Below are positions 13,128 through 20,308 of a stretch of DNA of 29,955 nt, piece by piece. The notes below the pieces were generated by a model that was given only the letters and a program-made list of their open reading frames with translations, did no database searches and was not told the origin of the DNA. Within the stretch, counting starts at the first letter, position 1. The number at the start of each line of letters is the position of its first letter. Position numbers and translations under genes: made by a program. The stretch comes from a virus: positions 1-29,955 of IMG/VR virus record IMGVR_UViG_3300043119_000167; one strand, given 5' to 3'.

Positions 13128-15041
13128 TTATCCTCCAAAAATCATTGCCATAGCAATTGATTTTCCTATTGTTATGCCACCACTATCACCACCAGCAGCT
13201 ACGTTTAGCGATATAATCTCTACACTATCATTTAGTGCTGCTGCTGTTGATAATGTTATAGAAGTACCGTTTGTAGCAGTATAATCAGATGCAGATAATA
13301 ATACACCATTTAAAAATACTTGTAAGTAAGAAACAGTATAAACAACATTAAATATTGTTTGACCAGCTGTTGCAGTAATAGTAGTTCTGTTATATGTAGT
13401 ACCGGTACTTCCGCCACCACCACTACCCGTACTTGCTGTAGTTTGTACGGTACCATCAGGGAATTTAAATCCACCACTAGTTGAGTAGATGGTACCGGTT
13501 ACTTCAAGTTTTTCGGTTGGCGTAGTCGTCCCAATACCCAGCCCTGTGCTGGTTAGGCGCATTTGTTCTGTGCCAGATACAGACCATACTGCAACACCTA
13601 AACTATCAATCGAATAGCGATTTACACCGTTTGTAAAAAAGTTTATTGCAAGGTAATCAGGCCCGCCTTGAATTTTGTAAGTGTCAGAAGAATTAAATGA
13701 AAGTTCGCCTTGAGAAGCCCCAGCACCAAGTATGCGTATTGCCGGAGTTGAGCCACCACTAGATGCAACAAGCGTAGTCCCATCAAACGTCAGCGCAGAC
13801 CCCGTGGTCAGCACCTTGCTGCCGTTGAGGTATGCAACGCCGTTGGCTGTGCCGCTAGAAAGTGTAAGCGCTTCTGAAATTGTTGAAGTTAAAAATACAC
13901 TAGTATCTAAGGTCCAAGTATCTGCTGCAGTTTTCTTTAGGTATCCACTTGTTCCAGTTAATCCACCAATGGCTAGTAAGTCACCGTCGGCTGCTTGATA
14001 ACTGTGGGTGTGGCCAGCAGGTGCTGCTCCTACTGTAGCATAGTCTACAGTTAGTGTTGCCGAACCGTTATACGTTGAACCGGCTGCAGCACCACCAGTA
14101 GTAGCAAAAGTAATAATACTTGAACCTGCAGCAGCTGTAGTTTGGGTTGTACCATCAGGAAACTTAAAACCACCGCTAGTTGAATAAATTGTTCCGGCTA
14201 CTTCTAATTTTTGCGTTGGAGTAGTAGTACCAATACCAACATTGCCTATAGTAGTAATACGTACTCGTTCTACAGGCTCTTGCGTTTGATTTGCACCGCT
14301 ACGGTTGGTAAAGAAAGCAAGATTACCACCTGGTACAGCAGAACCTTCTTGAGTAACAATACCTACGATTTTAGATAGGGCTACTGGTGATGTAAGTGCT
14401 GAATATTTATCAGTGGTCAAAAAGTCAATAACACCACCATAATAATCTTCACCAGTACCTACATTATTAGTTGTGCTTTGTAGTGCAAACGTAGCTGTTG
14501 TAGCACTAGAGATCATTAATTGACGACTAGGTGTAGTTGTTCCAATACCCAAGCCTGTGGAGGTGAGGCGCATGGATTCGGTTCCGCCAAGCGTAAAACC
14601 AAGTGCCGCAGAAGCACCCGTGCTATTAAAAGCAGAATCTAAAACTACTCTGTCACCACCAGAACTAATAGTAAATCGCTTGTCGTTTGCTAACCCACCA
14701 GAACTACGGAAATATCCCATAATAGGGTTATTAGCAGAAAGGTCTAGTTTGGCGGCAGGTGATGCAACACCTACTCCAAAATTAGTGCCATCGAACGTCA
14801 GTGCCGTCCCTGTAGTAAGCACCTTGGATTCATTGAGGTATGCTAAACCGTTAGCTGTACCACTTGTGAGTGTTAATGTGGGTGTTACGCTCCCAACATT
14901 AGCAATTGTACTACCATCTGATTTCTTGAAATAAAGGAGCCCATCAGCATAATTTAATGCTAATTCTCCATAAACCAAATCCTCCACTGCCGGCACACGA
15001 GCGGCAATAGAAGATTTCTTTAGAATAATTTGACTTGCCAT
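13128..15041 (-). CDS. Long repetitive tail fibre
   Basis: 637 aa. The N-terminal virion-attachment part is MASQIILKKSSIAARVP followed by DLVYGELALNYADGLLYFK, a head shared by many phage fibres. The shaft is built from repeated beta modules: NGLAYLNESKVLTTGTALTFDG occurs twice (about 63-84 and 401-422) and a RLTSTGLGIGTTTP-type unit three times (about 155, 260 and 495). Two of the latter units extend into a KLEV.GTIYSTSGGFKFPDGT.QTT block. The middle has AAPAGHTHSYQAADGDL, and the C-terminus is an IFNVVYTVSYLQVFLNGVLL beta cap. Repeats are also visible at DNA level. The gene has an AGGAG site and is preceded by a hairpin (15062-15083). Likely a trimeric side or tail-tip fibre. Confidence 0.88.
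   Translation of the reverse strand: MASQIILKKSSIAARVPAVEDLVYGELALNYADGLLYFKKSDGSTIANVGSVTPTLTLTSGTANGLAYLNESKVLTTGTALTFDGTNFGVGVASPAAKLDLSANNPIMGYFRSSGGLANDKRFTISSGGDRVVLDSAFNSTGASAALGFTLGGTESMRLTSTGLGIGTTTPSRQLMISSATTATFALQSTTNNVGTGEDYYGGVIDFLTTDKYSALTSPVALSKIVGIVTQEGSAVPGGNLAFFTNRSGANQTQEPVERVRITTIGNVGIGTTTPTQKLEVAGTIYSTSGGFKFPDGTTQTTAAAGSSIITFATTGGAAAGSTYNGSATLTVDYATVGAAPAGHTHSYQAADGDLLAIGGLTGTSGYLKKTAADTWTLDTSVFLTSTISEALTLSSGTANGVAYLNGSKVLTTGSALTFDGTTLVASSGGSTPAIRILGAGASQGELSFNSSDTYKIQGGPDYLAINFFTNGVNRYSIDSLGVAVWSVSGTEQMRLTSTGLGIGTTTPTEKLEVTGTIYSTSGGFKFPDGTVQTTASTGSGGGGSTGTTYNRTTITATAGQTIFNVVYTVSYLQVFLNGVLLSASDYTATNGTSITLSTAAALNDSVEIISLNVAAGGDSGGITIGKSIAMAMIFGG
13441..14239. repeat. Direct DNA repeat inside the long fibre gene (copies 13441-13540 and 14139-14238)
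   Basis: Two stretches of about 100 bases, near 13441-13540 and 14139-14238, encode the same KLEV.GTIYSTSGGFKFPDGT.QTT module. They share runs such as TACCATCAGG and CTAGTTGA with scattered, mostly third-position changes. A third partial copy (about 14530-14580) encodes the adjoining RLTSTGLGIGTTTP unit. The silent differences suggest an old duplication under protein-level selection. Confidence 0.8.
13783..14879. repeat. Second direct repeat in the long fibre gene (copies 13783-13868 and 14788-14879)
   Basis: Two stretches of about 90 bases encode NG.AYLN.SKVLTTG.ALTFDGT. Conserved runs include AACGTCAG, AGCACCTTG and TTGAGGTATGC. The copy near 13790 is visibly more GC-rich than its surroundings, which hints at a different origin or at module exchange between fibres. 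Confidence 0.75.
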
Positions 15042-15061
15042 TGTGGCTCCTAATAAGGGTT

Positions 15062-15083
15062 ATCCCTGCTATAGAGCAGGGAT
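15062..15083. other. Intergenic hairpin before the long fibre gene
   Basis: ATCCCTGCT (15062-15070) pairs perfectly with AGCAGGGAT (15075-15083) around a 4-base loop, in the 48-base gap between two fibre genes. In the sense (minus) direction it is not followed by a T-run but by a TTATTAGGAG ribosome site, so it is more likely an mRNA-stability or processing element than a terminator. On the plus strand it is followed by T-rich sequence. Confidence 0.6.
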
Positions 15084-15089
15084 TTATTT

Positions 15090-16370
15090 TTATCCGTATA
15101 TTCCGCCGTCTATTGCTTTAATACTTACTGCACCAGCAGTTACTGTAAAGTCGGCTGAAGCAAATGACGCTAAACCTAAAACAGTACTAGTAGCTATAGA
15201 AATGGCTGTTGCACTGGCTGCAGTAATAAGACCCTTGGCATTTACTGTAAAGCTTGGAACACTTGTTCCGCTACCAAAACTACCTGTATTAGTATTAACT
15301 GTAGCTAAAGTAATTGTGCTTGATACTGCTGCTGAACCGTCTACACTTTCAAGTGTAGCAGTAGCATCGCCACTTAAACTTAAGTTTCTGGCAGTAGCCC
15401 ACTTAGTAGCGGTTGAGGCATTACCACTTAATGCACCATATACCGTAGCTACACTTAAATCCTTATTAAAGTTCCATCGATCATTTGCGCTGGTGTAAAT
15501 AAGCGTAGCTCCGGCACCATCAACAGTAAGACCCGCACCGTTAGCAACTGCAGCAGTTGCAGAACCCTTAGCTACAGTAATATTTAAGTCTGATACTTCA
15601 ACAGTAGTTGAGTTAACACTAGTAGTAGTACCATTAACAACTAGGTTACCAGCTAGCGTCAAGTTATTAAAGTTAACATTGGCATCAGTAGCAACGTTTT
15701 GTCCAATTGCAAAACTTACTTGATTATTTGTTACTGCAGTTGTAACTCCAGTACCACCAGCAAAGTTTAAAGTATCAATACCAGTACTTACGGTATCTGT
15801 ACCAGTATTACCAGTAATAGTTAAATTTGCAGTACCTGCTCCAGCTTGTGCAACGTCAACTAGTGTAACTCCAGTAACTAAACCCTTAGCATTAACTGTT
15901 ACAACTGGTACTTGTGTTGAAGAACCAAAAGAACCAGTATTTGAATTTACAGTGGCTAAAGTGATTGTTGCTGTAGTATCTGCGGATCCATCAAGGGAAG
16001 CTATAGATGCAGTAGCATCTCCAGTTAAACTTAGGCTTCTAGCTGTTTGCCATTTATTAGCACTAGAAGCAGTACCTATTAAGGTAGCGGTAATAGTACC
16101 AGCAGAAAAATTGCCGCCAGCATTTCTTTTTACAATGGTAGAACCTGTACTTAAATCAGTAGCTGCATTAATTGCATCAGTAAAATATTTACCACCAATT
16201 ACAAAATGATTAACCGCATTGCCGTCAGTTTCAGTACCCATACCAATGTATAAGCGATCTCCACCATTAGAGCCTGTATCCGGTAAGGCCGAGTAAGCTA
16301 ACTCACCTGCACCTAGTGTGGTAGGGTTGCCTGCAACTTCCGATCTTTTTATCTTTATATTAGACGCCAT
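15090..16370 (-). CDS. Repetitive tail fibre/structural protein (426 aa)
   Basis: The N-terminus MASNIKIKRSEVAGNPTTLG is followed by GELAYS and DRLYIGMGTETDGNAVNHFVIGGKYFTD, an attachment head common in fibre proteins of cyanophage-like viruses. A module KW.TAR.LSL.GDATA...DGSA...TITLATVN.NTGSFGS...P..TVNAKGL.T appears twice (residues 104-170 and 321-390). Between them lies GNLVVNGTTTSVNSTTVEVSDLNI with GLTVDGAGATLIYTSANDRWNFN, a typical shaft or joint domain. The C-terminus SADFTVTAGAVSIKAIDGG is short. It is one of at least five fibre-type proteins in this operon. AAGGATAAAAT lies before the start. Confidence 0.87.
   Translation of the reverse strand: MASNIKIKRSEVAGNPTTLGAGELAYSALPDTGSNGGDRLYIGMGTETDGNAVNHFVIGGKYFTDAINAATDLSTGSTIVKRNAGGNFSAGTITATLIGTASSANKWQTARSLSLTGDATASIASLDGSADTTATITLATVNSNTGSFGSSTQVPVVTVNAKGLVTGVTLVDVAQAGAGTANLTITGNTGTDTVSTGIDTLNFAGGTGVTTAVTNNQVSFAIGQNVATDANVNFNNLTLAGNLVVNGTTTSVNSTTVEVSDLNITVAKGSATAAVANGAGLTVDGAGATLIYTSANDRWNFNKDLSVATVYGALSGNASTATKWATARNLSLSGDATATLESVDGSAAVSSTITLATVNTNTGSFGSGTSVPSFTVNAKGLITAASATAISIATSTVLGLASFASADFTVTAGAVSIKAIDGGIYG
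15197..16061. repeat. Duplicated fibre module (copies about 15197-15410 and 15857-16061)
   Basis: Two stretches of about 205-215 bases encode the same KW.TAR.LSL.GDATA to NAKGL.T module at roughly 60-70 percent identity by eye. They are separated by about 450 bases of non-repeat shaft sequence. Confidence 0.75.
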
Positions 16371-16379
16371 ATTTTATCC

Positions 16380-16748
16380 TTAATATTGTCCACACTCAAG
16401 TGTTTGTTTGTTTAATAGTATAGTAGGAGACCATTTACTTTGTTCTGCATTATACACTAGTAAGGCCCCGTCTACTAGTCCAGTAGTGCTTACATCGGAC
16501 AAAGACGAAATACTTATAATACCATCTATTGTTGCTATGGGACCTTGTGGTCCAGTAATACCCTGAGGTCCTTGAGGTCCTGTTTGTCCAGTAGGACCTG
16601 TGGGTCCTGTGGGTCCAATAGGGCCCACAGGACCCACAGGTCCTACAGCTCCTTCGGGTCCTTGTGCACCATAATTAATCGGCTCATAATAGTCTATTTC
16701 AGTAGTAATTATTGCCGTATTATCTATAACTATAACTTCTGTGCTCAT
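16380..16748 (-). CDS. Collagen-like tail protein (122 aa)
   Basis: It begins [23 protein letters not shown]. Residues 28-69 are an uninterrupted run of about 14 Gly-X-Y triplets, including [20 protein letters not shown] and [10 protein letters not shown], predicted to fold as a trimeric collagen-like rod. A C-terminal domain of about 50 aa contains [25 protein letters not shown], a module widely found at fibre attachment sites. The start follows its upstream neighbour's stop by one base (TAATATG). Probably a short trimeric connector between baseplate and fibres. The triplet-coding DNA is repetitive and may vary in copy number. Confidence 0.82.
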   Translation of the reverse strand: MSTEVIVIDNTAIITTEIDYYEPINYGAQGPEGAVGPVGPVGPIGPTGPTGPTGQTGPQGPQGITGPQGPIATIDGIISISSLSDVSTTGLVDGALLVYNAEQSKWSPTILLNKQTLECGQY

Positions 16749-16749
16749 A

Positions 16750-17331
16750 TTATACCTTTATCATTGTTATAGTACCAGAACTAAGTGGTATAACATTGCC
16801 ATTATTAGAAGTTAATATTAAAGTATACACTGCACTTGTAAAAGTAAAACTAGAAGTTGTAGTAGCCGATAACTTAATAGATATTGACTTATTAATATTA
16901 TCAATTACAATTCCACCATTACTGGTACTAGCTTCGTATAAAATATTAGTATCGGTTATTTTGGTTTTAATACGCATAACAGCAGTATAACCATTTAAAT
17001 CTATAGGCTTATTGTATTCTAATACACCACCACCCGTATAAGTTTTAAAACCCAAGCTATTAATATCAAGAATAGTTAAGGTATTAGCAGTAACATTACT
17101 TACTCTATAATAGTTACTAACATTATTAATATCTGTCATACCTAAGACACTAGTTATTTTAACTCTCCAATCATTTGGAATTTCGTGTGCTAATGAGTTA
17201 ATAACTACAGGGGCTGAGTTAGTGATTCCAGTAATAGGTTTGTATACCTTTGTTGTGGACTCCCAGCGTAAGATCTCTGTAACAGTAGAACCTTGATAAA
17301 ACTTGTAATTAATTTTTGCTGGTGCAGTCAT
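16750..17331 (-). CDS. Baseplate/tail-adjacent beta protein (193 aa)
   Basis: The N-terminus [23 protein letters not shown], a middle domain ([21 protein letters not shown]..., [18 protein letters not shown]) and [17 protein letters not shown] followed by [12 protein letters not shown] resemble a family of phage proteins found beside baseplates, where the Y.QG......L.......P.DL.GY.A.M.I+ pattern recurs. Its exact role is not proven; it could be a fibre-anchoring protein. It is linked to the coiled-coil gene upstream by TAATG. Its composition is strongly beta with no cysteines. Confidence 0.72.
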   Translation of the reverse strand: MTAPAKINYKFYQGSTVTEILRWESTTKVYKPITGITNSAPVVINSLAHEIPNDWRVKITSVLGMTDINNVSNYYRVSNVTANTLTILDINSLGFKTYTGGGVLEYNKPIDLNGYTAVMRIKTKITDTNILYEASTSNGGIVIDNINKSISIKLSATTTSSFTFTSAVYTLILTSNNGNVIPLSSGTITMIKV

Positions 17332-17672
17332 TATACTGTTTCCTTTTGAGTTATAACGCCGTGCAATCTAATAATTTCATTATTTAAATTATTGATTTCA
17401 GTTTGCAGCTTTTGATTCTCTAGTGTTAGTTCAGTAAGTTGTTTACTTAATTTAACTAACTCAACTTGTAGCTTACCTACTTCTAGTGACAGCAGTGAGT
17501 TTTGTGAGCTCATACGCTCTAGCTCGCCATGCATCATTGTTACTAATGATGCTTCTTTATTGTTGCTACTCCAAGTTTTAAGTAGTAGTTGTAGACCTAC
17601 TGCTACACCTACTAATGCTAAAAATCCTGTAGATATCCACTCAGATACGGTACCTGGTATTGTTGACTCCAT
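17331..17672 (-). CDS. Membrane-anchored coiled-coil protein (113 aa)
   Basis: A predicted membrane helix at 13-32 (ISTGFLALVGVAVGLQLLLK) is followed by a long uninterrupted coiled coil (about 45-107) with Leu heptads and Glu/Lys/Asn/Gln pairs (VGKLQVELVKLSKQLTELTL...). It is the first gene after a perfect-consensus promoter and has a very strong AAAGGAGA site, so it should be highly expressed. The layout resembles an i-spanin or an antiholin-like membrane protein, but a canonical spanin pair is already present, so its function is open. It overlaps the next gene by TAATG. Confidence 0.8.
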   Translation of the reverse strand: MESTIPGTVSEWISTGFLALVGVAVGLQLLLKTWSSNNKEASLVTMMHGELERMSSQNSLLSLEVGKLQVELVKLSKQLTELTLENQKLQTEINNLNNEIIRLHGVITQKETV

Positions 17673-17735
17673 GGGACGTCTCCTTTATAAAGTAATTTTA
17701 GACATAAATTTTAGACGCCTATATAATTTTGTTCT

Positions 17736-17764
17736 ATTATATCACCTTAGGAGCCTAGTGTCAA
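17736..17764 (-). promoter_or_regulatory. Perfect-consensus sigma70 promoter with extended -10
   Basis: On the minus strand: TTGACA (17764-17759), exactly 17 bases, TATAAT (17741-17736), with TGA directly before the -10 (TGn extended element). Transcription should begin near 17729, about 57 nt before the ATG at 17672. The promoter drives the fibre module and probably the lysis genes beyond the 9416-9445 hairpin. The -35 sits only a few bases past the T-run of the preceding terminator. Confidence 0.9.
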
Positions 17765-17767
17765 GAC

Positions 17768-17807
17768 AAAAAAATATCCCGCCCCTATTTCCAGAGGCAG
17801 GATATTT
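17768..17807 (-). terminator. Rho-independent terminator of the tail-tip operon
   Basis: AAATATCCCGCC (17772-17783) pairs with GGCAGGATATTT (17796-17807) with one mismatch. On the minus strand the stem runs into seven Ts (17774-17768). It lies four bases beyond the stop of the 137-aa gene, and the next promoter's -35 starts immediately after. It separates tail-tip transcription from the fibre/lysis module. Confidence 0.88.
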
Positions 17808-17811
17808 ATTT

Positions 17812-18225
17812 TTATAGTGGTTTAACTGGCCAAGTTATATTAAAAGGATCTGTTTGTGTAGTTATGTCACGCAATGCTTGACGATATGTTGCCCAAGCTT
17901 CTTTTGTAGCTAGCGGCACGTCAGGCAATTGAGTCCAGTCACTTTCTAATAATAATTCTTTACGTTGCGATCTAACTAATAACCTTTGAGTTTCGTTTGT
18001 GCGAGGATCGTACCATTGCTTTGTATCGTAGTTAAACAAATAAAAAGGAAATGGTTTTGGAGGTATTGGGGTTACAATACCGTTCTCAATGTAGCTGTCA
18101 GAGTTAACAACCCCTTCCAGAGTAGATTCACCATCTTGCGCTTGAAGATTATAATCGTTTTCAGAACAGCTACCAAATCTAACAATCTGGCCTGTTGTAG
18201 TAATATATACAATATAGTTTTTCAT
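17812..18225 (-). CDS. Phage tail-assembly-chaperone-like protein (137 aa)
   Basis: The N-terminus NYIVYITTTGQIVRFGSCS, a Pro-rich IPPKPFPFYLFNYDTKQWYDPRT (about 53-76) and a C-terminus RSQRKELLLESDWTQLPDVPL followed by WATYRQALRDITTQTDPFNITWPVKP match the widespread phage 'tail assembly chaperone' type, in which R..LL..SDWTQ.PD...........W..YRQ.LRD........I.WP. is diagnostic. Such proteins are thought to help fold or attach fibres. It overlaps the 679-aa gene by ATGA and is the last gene of the tail-tip operon. Confidence 0.87.
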   Translation of the reverse strand: MKNYIVYITTTGQIVRFGSCSENDYNLQAQDGESTLEGVVNSDSYIENGIVTPIPPKPFPFYLFNYDTKQWYDPRTNETQRLLVRSQRKELLLESDWTQLPDVPLATKEAWATYRQALRDITTQTDPFNITWPVKPL

Positions 18226-20261
18226 ATTTTAGCTTCGTAAATATTAGTTGTTAGTGTAGCATTATTATCTCGTTGAGTCCATGTTGTAGCAATATTACCA
18301 TTAAAATCCCTAAATAATAAAATTGCTTGTATTCTCACGGTATACGTGCCTGCAGGTAAATTTAATAGCAGCAAAGAAAATGATAGGGGGGAGTAAGCAA
18401 CGTATCCGGCACCCGAAGTAAGAACTGGTGGGGTAATAATATTTACCTGTTGTGCTGCAACTTGGGTACCAGAATTGTTGTATATATAAGCAACCACACT
18501 GTTGTCTACTTGATTCACTGTTATATTTGGATTTGCAATAAGCTGAATTGCAGTTCCAGTTATAGAAACTAGCAATGTATTTATTTTTGTTGTTGTAAAA
18601 GTTGTTAAAGTTGTTAAGTTATTTATGGGGGTGCCGGTACTGGTTGTAGCCGAAGCCCCCCTTAAAAATCCATTTAAGAATACATCTGTTCCATTAAAGA
18701 CAAAGTTTTTAGATGAAGTGCCCATAGCAAATTTACCATCAGAATATAAATGACTACCGTTGCCTGTCATAGTAGTCCCACTAACAGCGGGGCTAGATCC
18801 AATTTGTAAATCACCGGCAGTAATAGTCCCTAAATCAGCACTAATAGCACTTAGTGAACCAACTTTTAAATTACTTAAATAAGGATTACTCCAAGTAATT
18901 GCTGTAGCAGTTCTCATGTTAATTGTAATAGGACCTTGTGTTGGGACACTTTGATTTAGGGTCCAGATTGATCCTCCACCGCTTACAATATATGTATTGG
19001 CAGGAATAGTTCCACCAGTTAAAAATAATCCTGGTACAACGGTACCTGATGTAACACTATTAATTGTTAGTGCAGTATTACTAATTGAGCCCACAACCAC
19101 AGCTTGGGCTACATCACCAATTGTACCGGTTAATATACCGTCACTTTGGTACATATACTGCCCACTAGTAAGGTTACTTGTAGGAGTAAAACTCCAGCTG
19201 GTTGGTGCTGCGTCTCCAATTGCTGGAGTTGGTGTGGTGGGTGCTGTACCGCTAGTTGTTACAATATAACAAATACGAGGACTTTGACCATTAGTACCAG
19301 AGTCACCCTTTTTTGCTTTAGTAAACTTTTGATTTTTACTAATAGAAAAGCTAGTACCTACTGAATTCTTACCACTTATATTGTAGACTATACTAGACGT
19401 ATCAGTAGCATCTGCTACACCGGAATGTGCACCTATAGTAGCAAAAGTACCGCTATCAGTTGTTGTACCTACTGTAATATTAGTGGCTGCAGTTGATGAG
19501 ATTCTCCAAGTACCATTAGCGGTACCAATACCATCATAAGTTAGTTCAGTAGCACCTTCATAAACTCTAATTTGAGTACCGCTACCTGTATAACTAGATA
19601 CAGCACCAGTTATACTTGCTGGAAATACTTGTACTTCATTGCTTAATACAACAGTTATTGCATTAGTACCATTACTGCCATTAGATACTACAGGCATAGA
19701 CACTGATTTAACTAAAGCTGCAAGTGTGTTTGTACCTGTTACTGACACACGTGCAACAACTGTTGTTGCACCAGCACTTGGTGTAATGGTTACTGCAGCG
19801 GTTGACGCGGTAGCAGGAGTGCCTCCGGTTATGGTCCAAGCGTATACAGGACTAGTAATATTTAACTGGGTTGCAGTTAGTGTTGCAGTTGTTGGTGTAA
19901 TGGTGCCACTAATTGCTTTTGTGAAACCAGTATATCCAGTAATATCAACTACTTGTGGTTCACTTTGTGGGGTAGCGCTATAGATTGGTGAGAGTAAGTA
20001 ATTATCTGGATCAATCTCACTTATTAGTGCATACCTAATATAATAGGTAGTGCTTGGATTAAGTGATGAAAGCGTAATGCTTAAACCAGTACCGTCATAA
20101 GCAAGAGTGCCTTGAGCTGGTGGTATAAATGTTGCAGCACTAGTACTATACCAGACTTTTACCCCTGCTATATCATCCCGCGGAGTTGTGCCATCTGCTT
20201 CCAGTGGCGTAGCTATATTTAAATACAGGGAAGCTGGTCCTGCTGCTATGGTAGCGCTCAT
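18222..20261 (-). CDS. Tail-tip/central-fibre protein with Fn3 and Ig-like domains
   Basis: 679 aa. Residues 1-95 look like a fibronectin type III domain (GVKVWYST, LSSLNPSTTYYIRYALIS). About 105-195 is an Ig/cadherin-like beta domain (ITGYTGFTKAISG...YAWTITGG). Later regions are beta-rich. KKGDSGTNGQSPR (about 316-328) is a single collagen-like bridge, and LSAISADLGTITAGDLQIG (about 465-483) is the signature linker that leads into the distal part of lambda-J-type tip proteins. The gene follows the J fusion gene, so it looks like a separate J C-terminal extension: a host-recognition fibre. It is preceded by a 26-bp palindrome and AGGAAA. It overlaps the next gene by ATGA. Confidence 0.83.
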   Translation of the reverse strand: MSATIAAGPASLYLNIATPLEADGTTPRDDIAGVKVWYSTSAATFIPPAQGTLAYDGTGLSITLSSLNPSTTYYIRYALISEIDPDNYLLSPIYSATPQSEPQVVDITGYTGFTKAISGTITPTTATLTATQLNITSPVYAWTITGGTPATASTAAVTITPSAGATTVVARVSVTGTNTLAALVKSVSMPVVSNGSNGTNAITVVLSNEVQVFPASITGAVSSYTGSGTQIRVYEGATELTYDGIGTANGTWRISSTAATNITVGTTTDSGTFATIGAHSGVADATDTSSIVYNISGKNSVGTSFSISKNQKFTKAKKGDSGTNGQSPRICYIVTTSGTAPTTPTPAIGDAAPTSWSFTPTSNLTSGQYMYQSDGILTGTIGDVAQAVVVGSISNTALTINSVTSGTVVPGLFLTGGTIPANTYIVSGGGSIWTLNQSVPTQGPITINMRTATAITWSNPYLSNLKVGSLSAISADLGTITAGDLQIGSSPAVSGTTMTGNGSHLYSDGKFAMGTSSKNFVFNGTDVFLNGFLRGASATTSTGTPINNLTTLTTFTTTKINTLLVSITGTAIQLIANPNITVNQVDNSVVAYIYNNSGTQVAAQQVNIITPPVLTSGAGYVAYSPLSFSLLLLNLPAGTYTVRIQAILLFRDFNGNIATTWTQRDNNATLTTNIYEAKI

Positions 20262-20280
20262 TTATATTTCCTAATAAGGA

Positions 20281-20306
20281 TAATATGCCGCAATTGCGGC
20301 ATATTA
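20281..20306. repeat. 26-bp perfect palindrome between tail-tip genes
   Basis: The half TAATATGCCGCAA (20281-20293) is followed directly by its exact reverse complement (20294-20306), with no central spacer. It lies in the 47-base gap between the J fusion (stop 20309) and the 679-aa gene. As RNA it could form an imperfect hairpin (loop taken from the centre) but there is no T-run after it in the sense direction. It may be an mRNA-stability or processing element, or a DNA-protein site. Confidence 0.85.
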
Positions 20307-20308
20307 TG

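Noticed and set aside
13121-13138. Six-codon TTG-initiated extension of the small structural protein
   Set aside because: The TTG overlaps the GGAGGA ribosome site that serves the ATG at 13120.
15043-15498. 151-aa plus-strand frame opposite the 426-aa fibre
   Set aside because: Ala/Val/Leu-rich mirror of a Thr/Ala-rich fibre gene; no ribosome site and in the wrong direction for the module.
16545-16772. 75-aa plus-strand frame with Arg/Ser/Cys repeats
   Set aside because: Mirror of the collagen-like Gly-X-Y coding region.
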